Assembly (NCBI GenBank): GCA_017618625.1
Contig: JAFZTV010000039.1
Location: 1 to 20,042, forward strand
Direction: 5' to 3'
Length of the DNA stretch: 20,042 nt
Source: Bacteroidales bacterium
Lineage (GTDB): Bacteria > Bacteroidota > Bacteroidia > Bacteroidales > P3
Position 1 is the stretch's first letter; every line of letters starts with the position of its first letter. The translations under genes were made by a program, and so were the position numbers. Under the pieces are notes generated by a model, which made no database searches, was not told where the DNA came from, and was given only the letters and a program-made list of their open reading frames with translations. This document shows, piece by piece, positions 19,139 to 20,042 of this stretch.

Positions 19139-20042
19139 GTGGCTAATCAAGAAGAAATATTCAAAAAAGTGGTGTCCCACGCCAAAGAGTACGGCTTCAT
19201 CTTCCCGTCGAGCGAAATCTACGACGGGCTCGGAGCCGTCTATGACTACGGCCAGCTCGGCACCGAACTCAAGAACAACATCAAGCAGTACTGGTGGAAA
19301 GCCATGGTGCAGCTCCACGAGAACATCGTGGGCATCGACTCCGCCATATTCATGCACCCCAAGATATGGAAAGCCTCCGGCCATGTCGATGCCTTCAACG
19401 ACCCCCTTATCGACAACAAGGACTCGAAGAAACGCTACCGCGCCGACGTGCTTATCGAAGACCATATCGCCAAGATTGAGGACAAGATAAACAAAGAGTG
19501 CGAGAAAGCCCACAAACGCTTCGGCGACGCCTTCGACCGCAACCAGTTCGTCACCACCAACGCCCGCGTGCTCGAACACCAGAAGCAGATTGACGAAATC
19601 CACGCCAAGTATGCCGACTGCATGAACCGCAACGACCTCGAAGGCCTCAAGCAGCTCATCCTCGACCTCGGCATTGTATGCCCCATCAGCGGCACACGCA
19701 ACTGGACCGACGTGCGCCAGTTCAACCTCATGTTCGCCACCAAGATGGGCTCCGTCATCGACGACAGCGACACCCTCTACCTCCGTCCCGAGACGGCTCA
19801 GGGCATCTTCGTCAACTTCCTCAACGTGCAGAAGAGCGGCCGAATGAAGATTCCTTTCGGTATCGCACAGATAGGCAAAGCCTTCCGCAACGAGATAGTC
19901 GCGCGCCAGTTCATCTTCCGCATGCGCGAGTTCGAGCAGATGGAGATGCAGTTCTTCGTCCGCCCGGGCAGCGAGCTCGAGTGGTTCAAATACTGGAAAG
20001 ACGAGCGCCTCAAGTGGCACCTCTCGCTGGGCATACCCGCCG
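19139..20042 (+). CDS. glyS: Glycine-tRNA ligase, 5' part (runs off the window)
   Basis: The open frame begins with GTG at 19139 and stays open to the end of the window, giving about 301 residues of an expected roughly 510. The start MANQEEIFKKVVSHAKEYG (here MANQEEIFKK then VVSHAKEYG) and GFIFPSSEIYDGLGAVYDYG (ending at about residue 38) belong to the homodimeric class II GlyRS (eukaryote/archaeal-like type) used in Bacteroidetes. Also seen are WKASGHVDAFNDP, the class II motif 2 region FGIAQIGKAFRNEI and FRMREFEQMEMQFF. The enzyme charges tRNA-Gly in the cytoplasm. No in-frame ATG exists near the conserved N-terminus, so GTG is the start. Some sources may list this gene as glyQS. The leader contains only the AT-rich tandem repeats. 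Confidence 0.95.
   Translation, partial: MANQEEIFKKVVSHAKEYGFIFPSSEIYDGLGAVYDYGQLGTELKNNIKQYWWKAMVQLHENIVGIDSAIFMHPKIWKASGHVDAFNDPLIDNKDSKKRYRADVLIEDHIAKIEDKINKECEKAHKRFGDAFDRNQFVTTNARVLEHQKQIDEIHAKYADCMNRNDLEGLKQLILDLGIVCPISGTRNWTDVRQFNLMFATKMGSVIDDSDTLYLRPETAQGIFVNFLNVQKSGRMKIPFGIAQIGKAFRNEIVARQFIFRMREFEQMEMQFFVRPGSELEWFKYWKDERLKWHLSLGIPA

Noticed and set aside
1..20042. CRISPR arrays, tRNA or rRNA genes
   Set aside because: No regularly spaced direct repeats of CRISPR size and no tRNA or rRNA signature were seen by eye on either strand.

Overview
The window looks like a chromosomal segment of a Bacteroidales (Bacteroidota) bacterium. Several features point that way. Promoters match the Bacteroidetes-type -7 element TAnnTTTG. 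Leaders are A-rich and mostly lack a Shine-Dalgarno sequence. One secreted hydrolase ends in a type IX secretion (T9SS) sorting domain. There is a Bacteroidetes-type lipoprotein, a Porin_10-like outer-membrane protein and a DUF3127 protein. TAA, TAG and TGA all serve as stops.

Left part, about 1-4400, minus strand and visibly AT-richer: an accessory region. A single-chain DUF262-DUF1524 (GmrSD-type) protein is followed by a broken Sel1-repeat gene and an unrecognised 191-residue protein, apparently in one operon. A 511-base non-coding stretch (3060-3570) precedes it. This stretch holds two intrinsic terminators for a small lipoprotein gene and a full Bacteroidetes promoter. The promoter drives a GC-rich, highly structured candidate small RNA or attenuated leader. 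A HIRAN-domain protein lies further right.

Middle part, 4451-9315, minus strand: an HUH (Y1) REP-associated transposase (RAYT-type) with an unusual Rossmann/DprA-like C-terminal half sits 9 bases behind a WYL-domain regulator. Upstream of these are a T9SS-exported SGNH hydrolase and a HerA/DUF853-type ATPase. The ATPase is transcribed divergently from the CorA transporter.

Right part, 9552-20042, plus strand: housekeeping genes. The order is corA, a DUF3127 SSB-like protein, 5-formyl-THF cyclo-ligase, a tail-anchored unknown, panD, a UPF0104/LPG-synthase-TM membrane protein, trxB, a porin, pta, a secreted two-domain unknown and the 5' part of glyS with a GTG start.

The most interesting signal is a family of five short hairpin elements (stem GTGCG-TGCC-CGCAC, then tail AGGGCGATT). 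They sit directly at, or a few bases after, the stop codons of five unrelated genes (ATPase, corA, UPF0104, porin, pta), always in the gene's orientation. One copy carries a compensatory base-pair change. The only candidate partner enzyme visible is the RAYT in the same window, so these may be its REP elements, domesticated as 3' mRNA elements. Inside the RAYT gene itself lie two nearly identical 14-bp palindromes in different reading frames.
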